A DNA stretch of 6,980 nucleotides from assembly GCA_003152975.1 (NCBI GenBank), contig PMBP01000182.1:257-7236 (forward strand). Reading direction: 5' to 3'. Positions 1 to 6,571 of this stretch are shown here, one piece after another (position 1 is the first letter of the stretch; each line of letters opens with the position of its first letter). Source of the stretch: Phycisphaerales bacterium (GTDB lineage Bacteria; Planctomycetota; Phycisphaerae; Sedimentisphaerales; Anaerohalosphaeraceae). Both the position numbers and the translations under genes were made by a program. The notes beneath the pieces are model-generated. The model was not told the origin of the DNA. It saw only the letters and a list, made by a program, of their open reading frames with translations, and searched no databases.

Positions 1-258
1 ATCATCGAGACGGTCATGCGGACGCTGGAAAAGGCCGAGCCGGAACTGGCGGCCGATCTGATCGAAAACGGCGTGCACATTTGCGGGGGCGGGTCGCTGC
101 TGCGGGGGATGGATGTGGTTCTGGCCAACGCCACCGGCCTGAAGGTCATTCATGTGGACGATCCTCTGTCGTGCGTGGCCCGGGGAACCAGCGTGTTCCT
201 GGAGAACCTGGAGATCTGGAAAAACGCGCTCGATGACGGCGGCCGGAGCTGGGAATAA
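1..258 (+). CDS. mreB: Rod shape-determining protein MreB, C-terminal end (5'-truncated by window edge)
   Basis: MreB is the actin-like ATPase that forms membrane-bound filaments and directs the elongation machinery along the side wall. The frame is open from base 1 and ends at TAA 256-258, giving the last 85 residues. They match the C-terminal end of the MreB/actin fold: a helix with PELAADL (residues 14-20), the glycine-rich nucleotide-pocket loop CGGGSLLRGMD (28-38), then DDPLSCVARGTS (53-64) and the closing helix LENLEIW. These are hallmark MreB positions rather than those of FtsA or DnaK. The true start lies outside the window; ATG 16 is internal to the fold and is not a start. It is followed after 72 bases by mreC on the same strand, the usual order. 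The short DDGGRSWE tail is not conserved in the family as far as I know. Identification is firm; only the species is uncertain. Confidence 0.93.
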   Translation: MIETVMRTLEKAEPELAADLIENGVHICGGGSLLRGMDVVLANATGLKVIHVDDPLSCVARGTSVFLENLEIWKNALDDGGRSWE

Positions 259-267
259 CCCCCCTTC

Positions 268-297
268 CGTCGGGTCATCCGACGCGCATTCCTTTTT
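268..297 (+). terminator. Hairpin with distal T-run between mreB and mreC; possible weak terminator or attenuator
   Basis: A perfect 6-bp stem, CGTCGG (268-273) with CCGACG (279-284), closes a 5-base loop. It is followed by CGCATTCC and then five T (293-297). The T-run sits eight bases after the stem, too far for a textbook intrinsic terminator, so it may only lower or process readthrough from mreB into mreC. A second 6-bp stem, TCGGCC (303-308) with GGCCGA (315-320), follows but has no T-run. Confidence 0.3.
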
Positions 298-330
298 AGC
301 CCTCGGCCCGTTTCGGCCGATACAACAGGT

Positions 331-1167
331 ATGGCACAGCATCTGAATATCTCGCGCGGGACCATGTTCTTTGTCCTCCTGACGGCAGGCATCCTCCTGC
401 AGATCACGGCCCATGACACGACCAAGATTCTCGGCTACCGCTTTCAGCAACTCGCCGGTCCGGTGTTGCGGATCCGCCGAACAGTCGAGCCGTCCAATCC
501 TTTGCCTCCCAAAGACAGTCCCGGCCAGTTCGTTTCGCAGGCCGAATACAACAAGCTGATGACGCGGTATAACAACGAGCACGCCGAGTTACTGGCACTG
601 GAAAAGCGGTATTCGGAATTGGCCCGCATCCGGACCTCCCTGCCCAAGCCCGGTCCGGGCCTGATCGTGGCCGAAGTGATCCAGACGGCGATTACTCCCA
701 ACCAGCGGGAACTGACGCTCAATCTCGGCGCGCAGGCCAAGTTCGTCAAGCCGGGCTATTATGTCATGGGCAACGACACCATCATCGGGACGATCAGCGA
801 TGTCTTCAAATCCACGGCCCGGGTTCGATTGGTAACGGATGGCCATCATGTTCTCCCGGCCGGAATTCTACTGGAGGGAGCCAAAGACTATATCCCGACC
901 CAGATCAACGGGGCCGGAGACGATACCTGCAAAATCCGGCTATTGCCGCGGAAGGATTACGACATTCAGACGGGCAACGCGGTCTTTGCGATGAAACGGA
1001 CGGGCTTTCTGGAAACGCCCATCCTGATCGGCAAGGTCTCGGCCGTTAAGCCCGACGAAAAATCACCGCTGTTGTGGGATGTCACCGTGCAACCGGCCTG
1101 CGATGTCGAGACGCTGGCGACCGCGACGGTGATCGTGATGGACCCGCCGGACGAAACCGGTCCATAG
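331..1167 (+). CDS. mreC: Rod shape-determining protein MreC
   Basis: MreC is a bitopic inner-membrane protein whose periplasmic part links MreB/MreD to PBP2 and is thought to activate it. The 278-residue product has a short cytoplasmic tail, one membrane segment (about 11-26, FFVLLTAGILLQI), a predicted coiled coil rich in Glu, Leu and Tyr (about 67-102), and then the paired beta domains typical of MreC (about 108-270). Within these, GQ/GA-type turns, VMGNDTIIGTISDV (about 145-158) and VRLVTDGHHVLPAGIL (165-180) match the family pattern of 'G.V......S.V.L.TD....P.'. Length is within the usual 270-370 range. No clear Shine-Dalgarno precedes ATG 331; ATG 364 would give a product starting right at the membrane segment and is a possible alternative start. 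It lies between mreB and mreD on the same strand, which supports the call. Confidence 0.9.
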   Translation: MAQHLNISRGTMFFVLLTAGILLQITAHDTTKILGYRFQQLAGPVLRIRRTVEPSNPLPPKDSPGQFVSQAEYNKLMTRYNNEHAELLALEKRYSELARIRTSLPKPGPGLIVAEVIQTAITPNQRELTLNLGAQAKFVKPGYYVMGNDTIIGTISDVFKSTARVRLVTDGHHVLPAGILLEGAKDYIPTQINGAGDDTCKIRLLPRKDYDIQTGNAVFAMKRTGFLETPILIGKVSAVKPDEKSPLLWDVTVQPACDVETLATATVIVMDPPDETGP

Positions 1168-1191
1168 CTTCCGCATCTCGGAGACGCCTCG

Positions 1192-1719
1192 ATGAAATGG
1201 TCGCGATTTTTGTTGGTGATTCTGGTGGTGATGCTGCTGGACGCCGGTCAATGGATGCAAATCCTGGCCGTGGGCCCCCAGCAGATCCGGCCGGACCTGC
1301 TCTTGATTGCCCTGGTCTTTTTCGCGGGCAACTGCGCGGCGGGCGAGGCGATGTACGCCTCGTTCCTGATCGGCTTGGCGGCGGACCTGTCGTCCGAGGG
1401 ATCGGTGATCGGGCCGTGCCTGCTGAGCTTCGGCGTGTTCGGCACGCTGCTGTCGCAGATTCGGCGGGTGGTGATGATCCACCGCTTCGTGTTTCAGGCC
1501 CTCACCATCTTCGTGACGGCCCTGCTGGTCCTGCCTTCGATGTACCTGCTGATCTACGCCAAGACGAGACAGGGTCTGTCCCATCCGGCGACGGCGATCC
1601 TCGGCGGCGCCGTTTATACCGCTGCGGTCGGGCCGATCCTCTGGAAGCTGCTGTCGATTCTGGGCGGGTGGCTGGGTTTCCACCAGCCGCCGCCGTATGC
1701 GATGCGCCGCTATGTATAA
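1192..1719 (+). CDS. mreD: Rod shape-determining protein MreD (left, planctomycete-like copy)
   Basis: MreD is a small polytopic inner-membrane partner of MreC and PBP2 in the elongation complex. The 175-residue product is almost entirely hydrophobic, with about five or six membrane segments (roughly 5-25, 33-50, 54-68, 72-92, 98-122 and 135-160). It carries the family signature 'R-P-D-L-L-L-I' (33-39) after the first segment and G-L-A-A-D-L (61-66) in the third, corresponding to the usual 'G...D......G' element. A good ribosome site, GGAG at 1180-1183, lies eight bases before ATG 1192. The gene begins 24 bases after mreC stops and overlaps mrdA at its 3' end, indicating one transcript and translational coupling. 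Sequence identity among MreD proteins is low, so hydropathy, signature and position carry the call. Confidence 0.88.
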   Translation: MKWSRFLLVILVVMLLDAGQWMQILAVGPQQIRPDLLLIALVFFAGNCAAGEAMYASFLIGLAADLSSEGSVIGPCLLSFGVFGTLLSQIRRVVMIHRFVFQALTIFVTALLVLPSMYLLIYAKTRQGLSHPATAILGGAVYTAAVGPILWKLLSILGGWLGFHQPPPYAMRRYV

Positions 1720-3778
1720 GCAGCGATTGAACATCTGTGTCTTTCTGGTCCTGGCGGCCGCGGGAATCTGCCTGACCCGGTTAGTGTATCTCCAAATCGC
1801 CTGCCGGGACGAAAGCCGCGCCCAGATGGTCCACGAAGAGGTGTACCGGCCGATCTCGCTGCCGACAGTTCGCGGTTCGATCCAGGACCGCCAGGGCCGC
1901 ACGCTGGCCTACGACAGCCCGGCCTTTTATCTGCACATCAACTACCGCCTCAGCCGCCTGCTCGATGACCGCGTCTGGGAAGCGATGATCCAGTCCCAAC
2001 TGCGGGACGACAAGACCCGCGACGAGGTCGAACTGTTTCTGCACAACGAATACGCCAAGGACAAGGCCGCCCTCGATCAGATCCTGCACCTGTGCGCGAC
2101 GATCCGCAAGTGCGACGCCGACGACATCCGCGAGATTTTGCGATCGACCAACGAGACGATCTGGCGACTGCGACGGCATTTGGCATGGCGGAAAAAATTT
2201 CCCGACGCGGCCAACATCCCCGACGCCGAGAAGGACAAGGTTTTGTCGCCATCCGACATCCTCAAGATCGACATTGTCGAGATGCACAAGGGCTACCCGG
2301 TCATCGAACTGAAGACCGAGCAAGAGCGATACCAGGTCCAGGTCGAAACGGCCGGCCTGGCCGATGTCGAAATCCTCCCCGAACCCAAGCGGATCTATCC
2401 CTTCGGGTCCACGGGCTGCCAGATCGTCGGCTGGGTGGGACCAGCGCAGCCCCAGGAAAACGCCCTGTTTCCCGAGGATGAATACGCCCAGTATCTGCCC
2501 AACGAGGTCTCCGGCAAGGATGGCGTCGAGCGAATCTGCGAGGCGATGCTTCGCGGGCGGCGCGGCGAGGTTACCTACGACAAGGAAGGCGATATTCTCG
2601 ACAAGAAAAACACCCTGTTCGGCAAGGATGTACGCCTCACGCTGGACATCCGCCTGCAACAGAAGATCGAACAGATCCTGACCGACCCCAACGACGCTTC
2701 CGGCACCGCCCCCGGCATGGGTGTGGTGGTGATGGATGTCGCCAGCGGGGATATTCTGGCGATGGTGTCCCGGCCGACCTTCGACCTGAACCGGATCCGC
2801 GAGGACTACGCCCGCTACCTGAAAAATCCCCGCAAGCCGATGACCAACCGCTGCTTAGCCGAACATTATCCCCCCGGATCCTCCATTAAACCGATCATCC
2901 TGCTGGCGGGCCTTGAAGAACACAAGATCACGGCAACCGAGGTCATCTCCTGCCCGGCGCAGGCCGCCGAGAACGGCTGGCCCAACTGCCTGCTGTTCCG
3001 CCAGTATCACAGTTGCCACGACTGGAAGTGGCCGAATTTCGCCCGCAACGCCATTCGCGGGAGCTGCAATGTCTATTTTTCACGGCTGGCCAGCCGGCTG
3101 GAGGTCCCCGCGATGCAGCGGTGGCTGTGGGAGTTCGGGTTCGGTCGACGGATTCTGCCGGGACCGGAACTGGAGCCCTATCTTCGCCAGCAGATCGAGG
3201 GACCGGACCGCTTCTTTCCCGAATCGCCGGGGATTATTTCGCTGGAACCGGTGTATGACCGCTCGGCGACGGTGCAGGATATCCCGACCATGCCGGCCAC
3301 GGAGAAACGATGGTTCGGGATCGGCCAGGGCAACCTGCGGGTGACCGTGCTGCAGGTGGCCAACGCCTTTGCGGTGATTGCCCGCGGCGGCGTATTCAAA
3401 AATCCGCGGCTATTCGCCTCCGACGAAGCGCCCACAGGCGACGCCGAGCGGCCGCTGAAGATCGCGGCGTCCTCGCTGGCGGTGGTGCTGGACGGGATGC
3501 ACGCGGTGGTGTACGAAGAGGGCGGAACCGCTAACAAGGTCTTCGCCGGTAGCGATTTTGACAAGCGATCCATGACGATCTACGGCAAGACTGGCTCGAC
3601 CGAGAGACCCTACCACGCGTGGTTTGCGTGCTGGGCGACGGATCCTTCGGGCCGGGCCGTCAGCGTGGCGATCCTGGTCGAGGGCGGAGCCAGCGGAGCC
3701 CGCGACGCCTGCCCGATCGGCCGCAGGGTGTTGGAAGTCTGTAACGAATTCGACTATATCGGAACGCCGCTTCGATAG
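1697..3778 (+). CDS. mrdA: Penicillin-binding protein 2, elongation-specific peptidoglycan DD-transpeptidase
   Basis: This is the class B PBP that cross-links new side-wall peptidoglycan together with RodA. Domains in the 693 residues: a membrane anchor (about 11-34, ending LVYLQI), the dimerisation/pedestal domain opening with TVRGSIQDRQGRTLAYD (57-73), and the transpeptidase domain from about 338. All three catalytic motifs are present: S395-S-I-K398 with the nucleophile Ser395, S456-C-N458, and K631-T-G633. The gene ends at TAG 3776-3778. ATG 1697 overlaps mreD by 23 bases; ATG 1712, five codons on and overlapping the mreD stop, gives the more usual MYKQR... start, and neither has a clear ribosome site. 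The protein is longer than common PBP2s (about 600-650), with a charged helical insert at about 90-200. A Cys/His cluster (C419, C431, H438, C440, H441) precedes SxN and may bind zinc (inference). Last gene of the mreB-mreC-mreD-mrdA row. Confidence 0.93.
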   Translation: MRCAAMYKQRLNICVFLVLAAAGICLTRLVYLQIACRDESRAQMVHEEVYRPISLPTVRGSIQDRQGRTLAYDSPAFYLHINYRLSRLLDDRVWEAMIQSQLRDDKTRDEVELFLHNEYAKDKAALDQILHLCATIRKCDADDIREILRSTNETIWRLRRHLAWRKKFPDAANIPDAEKDKVLSPSDILKIDIVEMHKGYPVIELKTEQERYQVQVETAGLADVEILPEPKRIYPFGSTGCQIVGWVGPAQPQENALFPEDEYAQYLPNEVSGKDGVERICEAMLRGRRGEVTYDKEGDILDKKNTLFGKDVRLTLDIRLQQKIEQILTDPNDASGTAPGMGVVVMDVASGDILAMVSRPTFDLNRIREDYARYLKNPRKPMTNRCLAEHYPPGSSIKPIILLAGLEEHKITATEVISCPAQAAENGWPNCLLFRQYHSCHDWKWPNFARNAIRGSCNVYFSRLASRLEVPAMQRWLWEFGFGRRILPGPELEPYLRQQIEGPDRFFPESPGIISLEPVYDRSATVQDIPTMPATEKRWFGIGQGNLRVTVLQVANAFAVIARGGVFKNPRLFASDEAPTGDAERPLKIAASSLAVVLDGMHAVVYEEGGTANKVFAGSDFDKRSMTIYGKTGSTERPYHAWFACWATDPSGRAVSVAILVEGGASGARDACPIGRRVLEVCNEFDYIGTPLR

Positions 3779-3814
3779 AAATAACCGCATCCGATAACGG
3801 AATTGAATGGGGTC

Positions 3815-5638
3815 TTATTGCTCCGGCTGCTGGGTGTGGCGATACTTAAGAATTTCCTCCATAATCTCCTTAAATACCGGCGCCGCGACCCGGCCGCCGG
3901 AATAGCCCTTACCCAGCGCCCGGTTGGGCCTGCCGATCGAGACCAGGACCATCAACTCCGGTTTTTCCGGCGGGGCCCCGCCGACAAAGGACGCGATGTA
4001 GTTGGCGGTGTCGTACCCACGGCCGCCCGGAATGGCGATGTTGGCCGTGCCGGTTTTGCCGAAGGTCTGGATGTCCTTGAGCTTGGCCTGATCGCCGGTG
4101 CCCTCGTTGACCACTGCCACCAGGGCCTCTTCGCGGATCCATTTGGCCACCTCGGGCTTGATGATGTAACCGGTCAGCGGCGCCGGATACACATATTTGC
4201 GGATCGTCCCCTGGTCATCGACGACGGCCCTGACGATGTGCGGCGCCACGGCGCTGCCTCCGTTGGCGATGATGCAGTAGGCCCGCAGGATCTGGATGGC
4301 CGTGACGGAGATGGCGTGACCGAAGGGAATTCGCGTCACGGTCCAGCCGTCCCATTTGTTGGTCGGGCGAAAGATTCCCGCATCCTCGCCGGGCAGGTCC
4401 AGGCCCGTCGACTGGCCGAAACCGAACAGCCGCAGTCCGTCATGGAGCCGCTTTTGTCCAAGTTTGAGGCCGATCTTGGCCATGCCAATATTGCTCGACT
4501 TGGCGATGATCATCTTGACGCTGAGATTGCCATAGACATGGTTCATGTATTCGCTGATCTTGTAGCGGGAGAAGTAGCCGTTCTCGCAGAAGATCACATC
4601 GTTGTAATCGATCGCGCCGGCGTCAAGCGCAACGGACGCGGCGATGGGCTTGAAGATACTGCCCGGCTCGTAGGGATCGGCCACCACGCGGTTTTTCAAC
4701 GGGTCGTTTTTTCGGGCGGCATACTCCGAAAAATTCGTCGGGTCATAATCCGGCAGCGACACCATCGCCAGGATCTCGCCCGTCTGGGGGTTCATGACGA
4801 TCATCACGCCGCGCTTGAGGCCGGCGCGACGCATCGCCCAGGTGACGGCCTTCTCCGCGAGCTTCTGCTCCCGGGTGTCGATCGTGAGGTTGAGCGAATC
4901 GCCTGCCTGGGCTGCTCGATCCGTCGTCAGGACGCGCAGCTTGCGACCCGTGGCGTCACGTTCGACCGTCTCCTGGCCGTATGTCCCGCGAAGCGTCTCC
5001 TCGTACGTCGCCTCGACGCCGGCGCGACCGATGAGATCGTCGGATTGGTAGCCCGAGTCCTTGAGCTCCTTAGGGGTGGCCGCGTCGATCGCGCCCGTGT
5101 AGCCGATGATCTGCGACATCAGGGGACCGTCGACGTAGTGGCGCTTCGACTCGACCGCGACCTCGACGCCGGGGAGCGCCAATCGCTCCTCGGCGATGAT
5201 GTTCGCCGTGGCCATCGGCACGTCCTGCGCGATCCGGACCGGATCGAACCGGGTCCCGGGGTTGGAGTAGATCGTGACGTTGATGTCGGCCTGATCGATC
5301 CCGAGCAGGGAGGACAGTCGGGCGACGACCTGGGCGCGCTGCGAGAAGGGAAGATCCGACGGGCGGATCTTGATCGCATACGCCGGCTCGTTCGACACGA
5401 GCAATCGACCCTTCCGGTCGTAGATGAGCCCGCGAGTCGACGGGATCGCCTGCGTCACCGTCCGGTTGTCTTCAGCCTTCGCCTGGTAGACCTGCCCCCG
5501 CACGAATTGGAGGTAGATCATCCGAGCCGTCAGCCCGCTGATCCCGAGGATGACGACCAGGCCGAACACGACGAACCGAATGAGCTGTCGCTCGCGCCCG
5601 GGACGCTCGTCCACCAGGGTCGCGGTCGGCGCTACCAC
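3815..5638 (-). CDS. mrdA/ftsI: Class B penicillin-binding protein, apparent PBP2 (N-half)/FtsI (C-half) chimera
   Basis: The 607-residue frame reads as a complete class B PBP: membrane anchor (about 20-44), dimerisation domain with RGLIYDRKGRLL (69-80), and a transpeptidase domain with S327-I-F-K330, S381-S-N383 and K528-T-G530. Residues 1 to about 290 have PBP2/MrdA character (R-H-Y-V-D-G, IIGYTGAID, DLIGRAGVEATYEETLRG, then GLKRGVMIVMNPQTGE). From about 300 onward it reads as FtsI/PBP3 (DPYEPGSIFKP, AKSSNIGMAKI, GFGQSTGLDLPGE, IANGG, FGKTGTA, GGRVAAPVFKEI). Composition also shifts there. The start is GTG 5638, with GGGAG (plus-strand 5647-5651) eight bases upstream, overlapping the mreD stop by seven bases. 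The 3' end, TAA 3817-3815, converges on the left mrdA with a 36-base gap. It is likely an assembly chimera of two organisms' genes; a real recombinant would also be readable. That it is a class B PBP is certain; that it is a natural gene is doubtful. Confidence 0.85.
   Translation of the reverse strand: MVAPTATLVDERPGRERQLIRFVVFGLVVILGISGLTARMIYLQFVRGQVYQAKAEDNRTVTQAIPSTRGLIYDRKGRLLVSNEPAYAIKIRPSDLPFSQRAQVVARLSSLLGIDQADINVTIYSNPGTRFDPVRIAQDVPMATANIIAEERLALPGVEVAVESKRHYVDGPLMSQIIGYTGAIDAATPKELKDSGYQSDDLIGRAGVEATYEETLRGTYGQETVERDATGRKLRVLTTDRAAQAGDSLNLTIDTREQKLAEKAVTWAMRRAGLKRGVMIVMNPQTGEILAMVSLPDYDPTNFSEYAARKNDPLKNRVVADPYEPGSIFKPIAASVALDAGAIDYNDVIFCENGYFSRYKISEYMNHVYGNLSVKMIIAKSSNIGMAKIGLKLGQKRLHDGLRLFGFGQSTGLDLPGEDAGIFRPTNKWDGWTVTRIPFGHAISVTAIQILRAYCIIANGGSAVAPHIVRAVVDDQGTIRKYVYPAPLTGYIIKPEVAKWIREEALVAVVNEGTGDQAKLKDIQTFGKTGTANIAIPGGRGYDTANYIASFVGGAPPEKPELMVLVSIGRPNRALGKGYSGGRVAAPVFKEIMEEILKYRHTQQPEQ
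4734..4800. other. Probable chimeric junction between two genomes
   Basis: This marks the interval in which protein subfamily and base composition both change. The last A-run of the low-GC side is at 4729-4733. The stretch 4742-4795 encodes MNPQTGEILAMVSLPDYD, a region conserved across class B PBPs, so it could serve as the overlap that joined unrelated sequences while keeping the reading frame. The exact crossover cannot be fixed without read mapping. Confidence 0.7.
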
Positions 5639-6132
5639 GCGACGCGCTCCCGTTCCGCCGCCCGGCGTCGGAGCCCGACCGCGATCGGACCGACGATCGC
5701 CGCGACGATGGTGCTGTAGATCGCGTCGGGCAGCATGGCCCGAACCGGGTCGTCGACCGGGATGCGCTCTCGGAGCGCTCCGTAGAGCACGAGGAACAGG
5801 ACGCTGCTCAGGATGCTGCCGACGAATACCGCGATCGCTGGGACGATGTAACGGACCCGGTCGAGGGTGCGGCCGAGCACGGCCGCGATCCCGACGGAGA
5901 GCAGCAGCATGAACGCGGTCATCCCGAGTGGCCGTGGGGCCAGTAGATCGATGATCAAGCCCCCGATGAATGCCGAGAGGAGTCCGGCCTCGACGCTGCC
6001 GGCGATGGTCGCCGTGACGGCGAACACGAGTACGAGATCAGGTGTGGCGTCGCCGATCTGGAGGTACGGCACGATGGTCGACTGGATGAGCGCCGCCACC
6101 ACGGCGCCGACGGCGGCGAGTGTCAGACGCAT
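5632..6132 (-). CDS. mreD: Rod shape-determining protein MreD (right, high-GC copy)
   Basis: This is a second, clearly different MreD, the small membrane protein of the elongation complex. The 166-residue product has about five or six hydrophobic segments (roughly 3-22, 33-48, 52-66, 70-88, 95-120 and 133-155). It carries the family elements T-P-D-L-V-L-V (30-36) and G-G-L-I-I-D-L (57-63) followed by P-R-P-L-G (66-70), and ends in an Arg/Glu-rich cytoplasmic tail. The TAG stop (5634-5632) overlaps the GTG start of the PBP gene by seven bases, so the two are translationally coupled, the standard mreD-mrdA order. ATG 6132 has no strong ribosome site (nearest GAGG about 17 bases upstream). No mreC or mreB lies upstream; a parS-bearing intergenic region and a divergent parA are found instead. 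It shares only the general pattern with the MreD at 1192-1719. Confidence 0.85.
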   Translation of the reverse strand: MRLTLAAVGAVVAALIQSTIVPYLQIGDATPDLVLVFAVTATIAGSVEAGLLSAFIGGLIIDLLAPRPLGMTAFMLLLSVGIAAVLGRTLDRVRYIVPAIAVFVGSILSSVLFLVLYGALRERIPVDDPVRAMLPDAIYSTIVAAIVGPIAVGLRRRAAERERVAW

Positions 6133-6222
6133 CTGTTGTGTGTCGAACCTCGGCCAGGTGCCCGGCCGCTCGACGGATGCGCGATCGAACGCGACGACCG
6201 AGCTGCGGCTACGTCAGCCACG

Positions 6223-6252
6223 AGTATACCGAGGGGCCTCCAGAACCGGCAA
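6223..6252 (-). promoter_or_regulatory. Putative sigma-70-type promoter for mreD-PBP on the minus strand
   Basis: On the minus strand, TTGCCG (plus 6252-6247; four of six match to TTGACA) is followed after 18 bases by TATACT (plus 6228-6223; five of six match to TATAAT). Transcription would start near 6216 and leave about an 84-base leader before ATG 6132. It is the only AT-rich hexamer of this kind upstream of mreD in a GC-rich setting. Confidence 0.4.
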
Positions 6253-6294
6253 TCGTGCCCAGGTCGCCCTTTGGGACGGGAGCGCGCGCCCGTC

Positions 6295-6310
6295 TGTTTC
6301 ACGTGAAACG
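6295..6310. promoter_or_regulatory. parS: parS site 1 (ParB-binding centromere)
   Basis: TGTTTCACGTGAAACG contains the perfect 14-bp palindrome GTTTCACGTGAAAC (6296-6309) and differs from the classic chromosomal 16-mer TGTTTCACGTGAAACA only at the last base. Chromosomal ParB loads onto such sites as a CTP-dependent clamp and spreads. It lies 262 bases upstream of parA. Confidence 0.9.
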
Positions 6311-6368
6311 ACACCGCGTACGTCAAGGCCGGCCCGCGAGCGAGTGAGGCGGCGCTCACCGGACGGTA

Positions 6369-6405
6369 GCCGCCACGCTCCCTCGCTCGAACCGTGTGTG
6401 GCGGC
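6369..6405. repeat. 8-bp inverted repeat between the parS sites
   Basis: GCCGCCAC (6369-6376) is the exact reverse complement of GTGGCGGC (6398-6405), with a 21-base spacer. It could form a hairpin or an operator for a dimeric protein, but an 8-bp repeat in GC-rich DNA can also arise by chance. Confidence 0.3.
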
Positions 6406-6407
6406 GC

Positions 6408-6423
6408 GGTTCCACGTGGAACA
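6408..6423. promoter_or_regulatory. parS: parS site 2 (ParB-binding centromere)
   Basis: GGTTCCACGTGGAACA contains the perfect 14-bp palindrome GTTCCACGTGGAAC (6409-6422), matching the TGTTCCACGTGGAACA form of parS except at the first base. Its centre is 113 bp from the centre of site 1. It lies 148 bases upstream of parA, so ParB bound here could also influence parA transcription (inference). Confidence 0.9.
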
Positions 6424-6531
6424 TCGGCGGCGACGCAGCGGGCGGCGATGATTCGGAGGAGAGTCGGCGCGGCCATCATCTAGGGAGGGTCGACGTACGG
6501 CCCGACGAGAGTGGGAACAGGCCCCAGATGG

Positions 6532-6537
6532 TAGAAT
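6532..6537 (+). promoter_or_regulatory. Weak -10-like element before parA
   Basis: TAGAAT (6532-6537) matches five of six bases of TATAAT and would start a transcript near 6543-6545, about 28 bases before ATG 6572. There is no recognisable -35 hexamer at the right distance, so the call is weak. Confidence 0.3.
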
Positions 6538-6571
6538 CCACGCTTGTGAGCACCCTTCGACCGGGGGCCTG

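Larger units (their letters stand above)
6133..6571. other. Divergent intergenic region between mreD and parA with two parS sites
   Basis: This 439-bp stretch separates the minus-strand mreD from the plus-strand parA. It contains two parS palindromes, a plausible mreD promoter, a weak -10-like element before parA and an 8-bp inverted repeat. Open frames cross it on both strands, but they have low-complexity Arg/Pro/Ser/Ala content typical of GC-rich noncoding DNA and resemble no family I know. In particular I see no rsmG, a frequent neighbour of parA. Confidence 0.6.

Noticed and set aside
1074..1730. A 218-codon + strand frame overlapping mreD
   Set aside because: mreD in the neighbouring frame has a ribosome site, membrane segments and family motifs; this frame is Arg/Gly/Ala/Asp-rich noise.
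1063..1902. A 279-codon minus-strand open frame across mreC, mreD and mrdA
   Set aside because: It spans three well-supported genes on the other strand, and its translation is low-complexity Arg/Gln/His-rich, as expected for antisense.
3779..3814. Bidirectional terminator between the convergent mrdA and PBP genes
   Set aside because: The 36-base gap shows no inverted repeat longer than three or four bases and no T-run fit for an intrinsic terminator.
3803..5719. A 638-codon open frame on the + strand opposite the PBP/mreD genes
   Set aside because: It is the antisense shadow of a PBP with all catalytic motifs; its translation is Arg/Asp/Gly/Leu-rich and resembles no family. Long antisense frames are common in GC-rich genes.
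6123..6479. A 118-codon minus-strand frame across the parS sites
   Set aside because: No recognisable domain, low-complexity composition and no ribosome site; the strong signals in this stretch are parS palindromes. I also considered it as a remnant of mreC or rsmG but saw no family motif.
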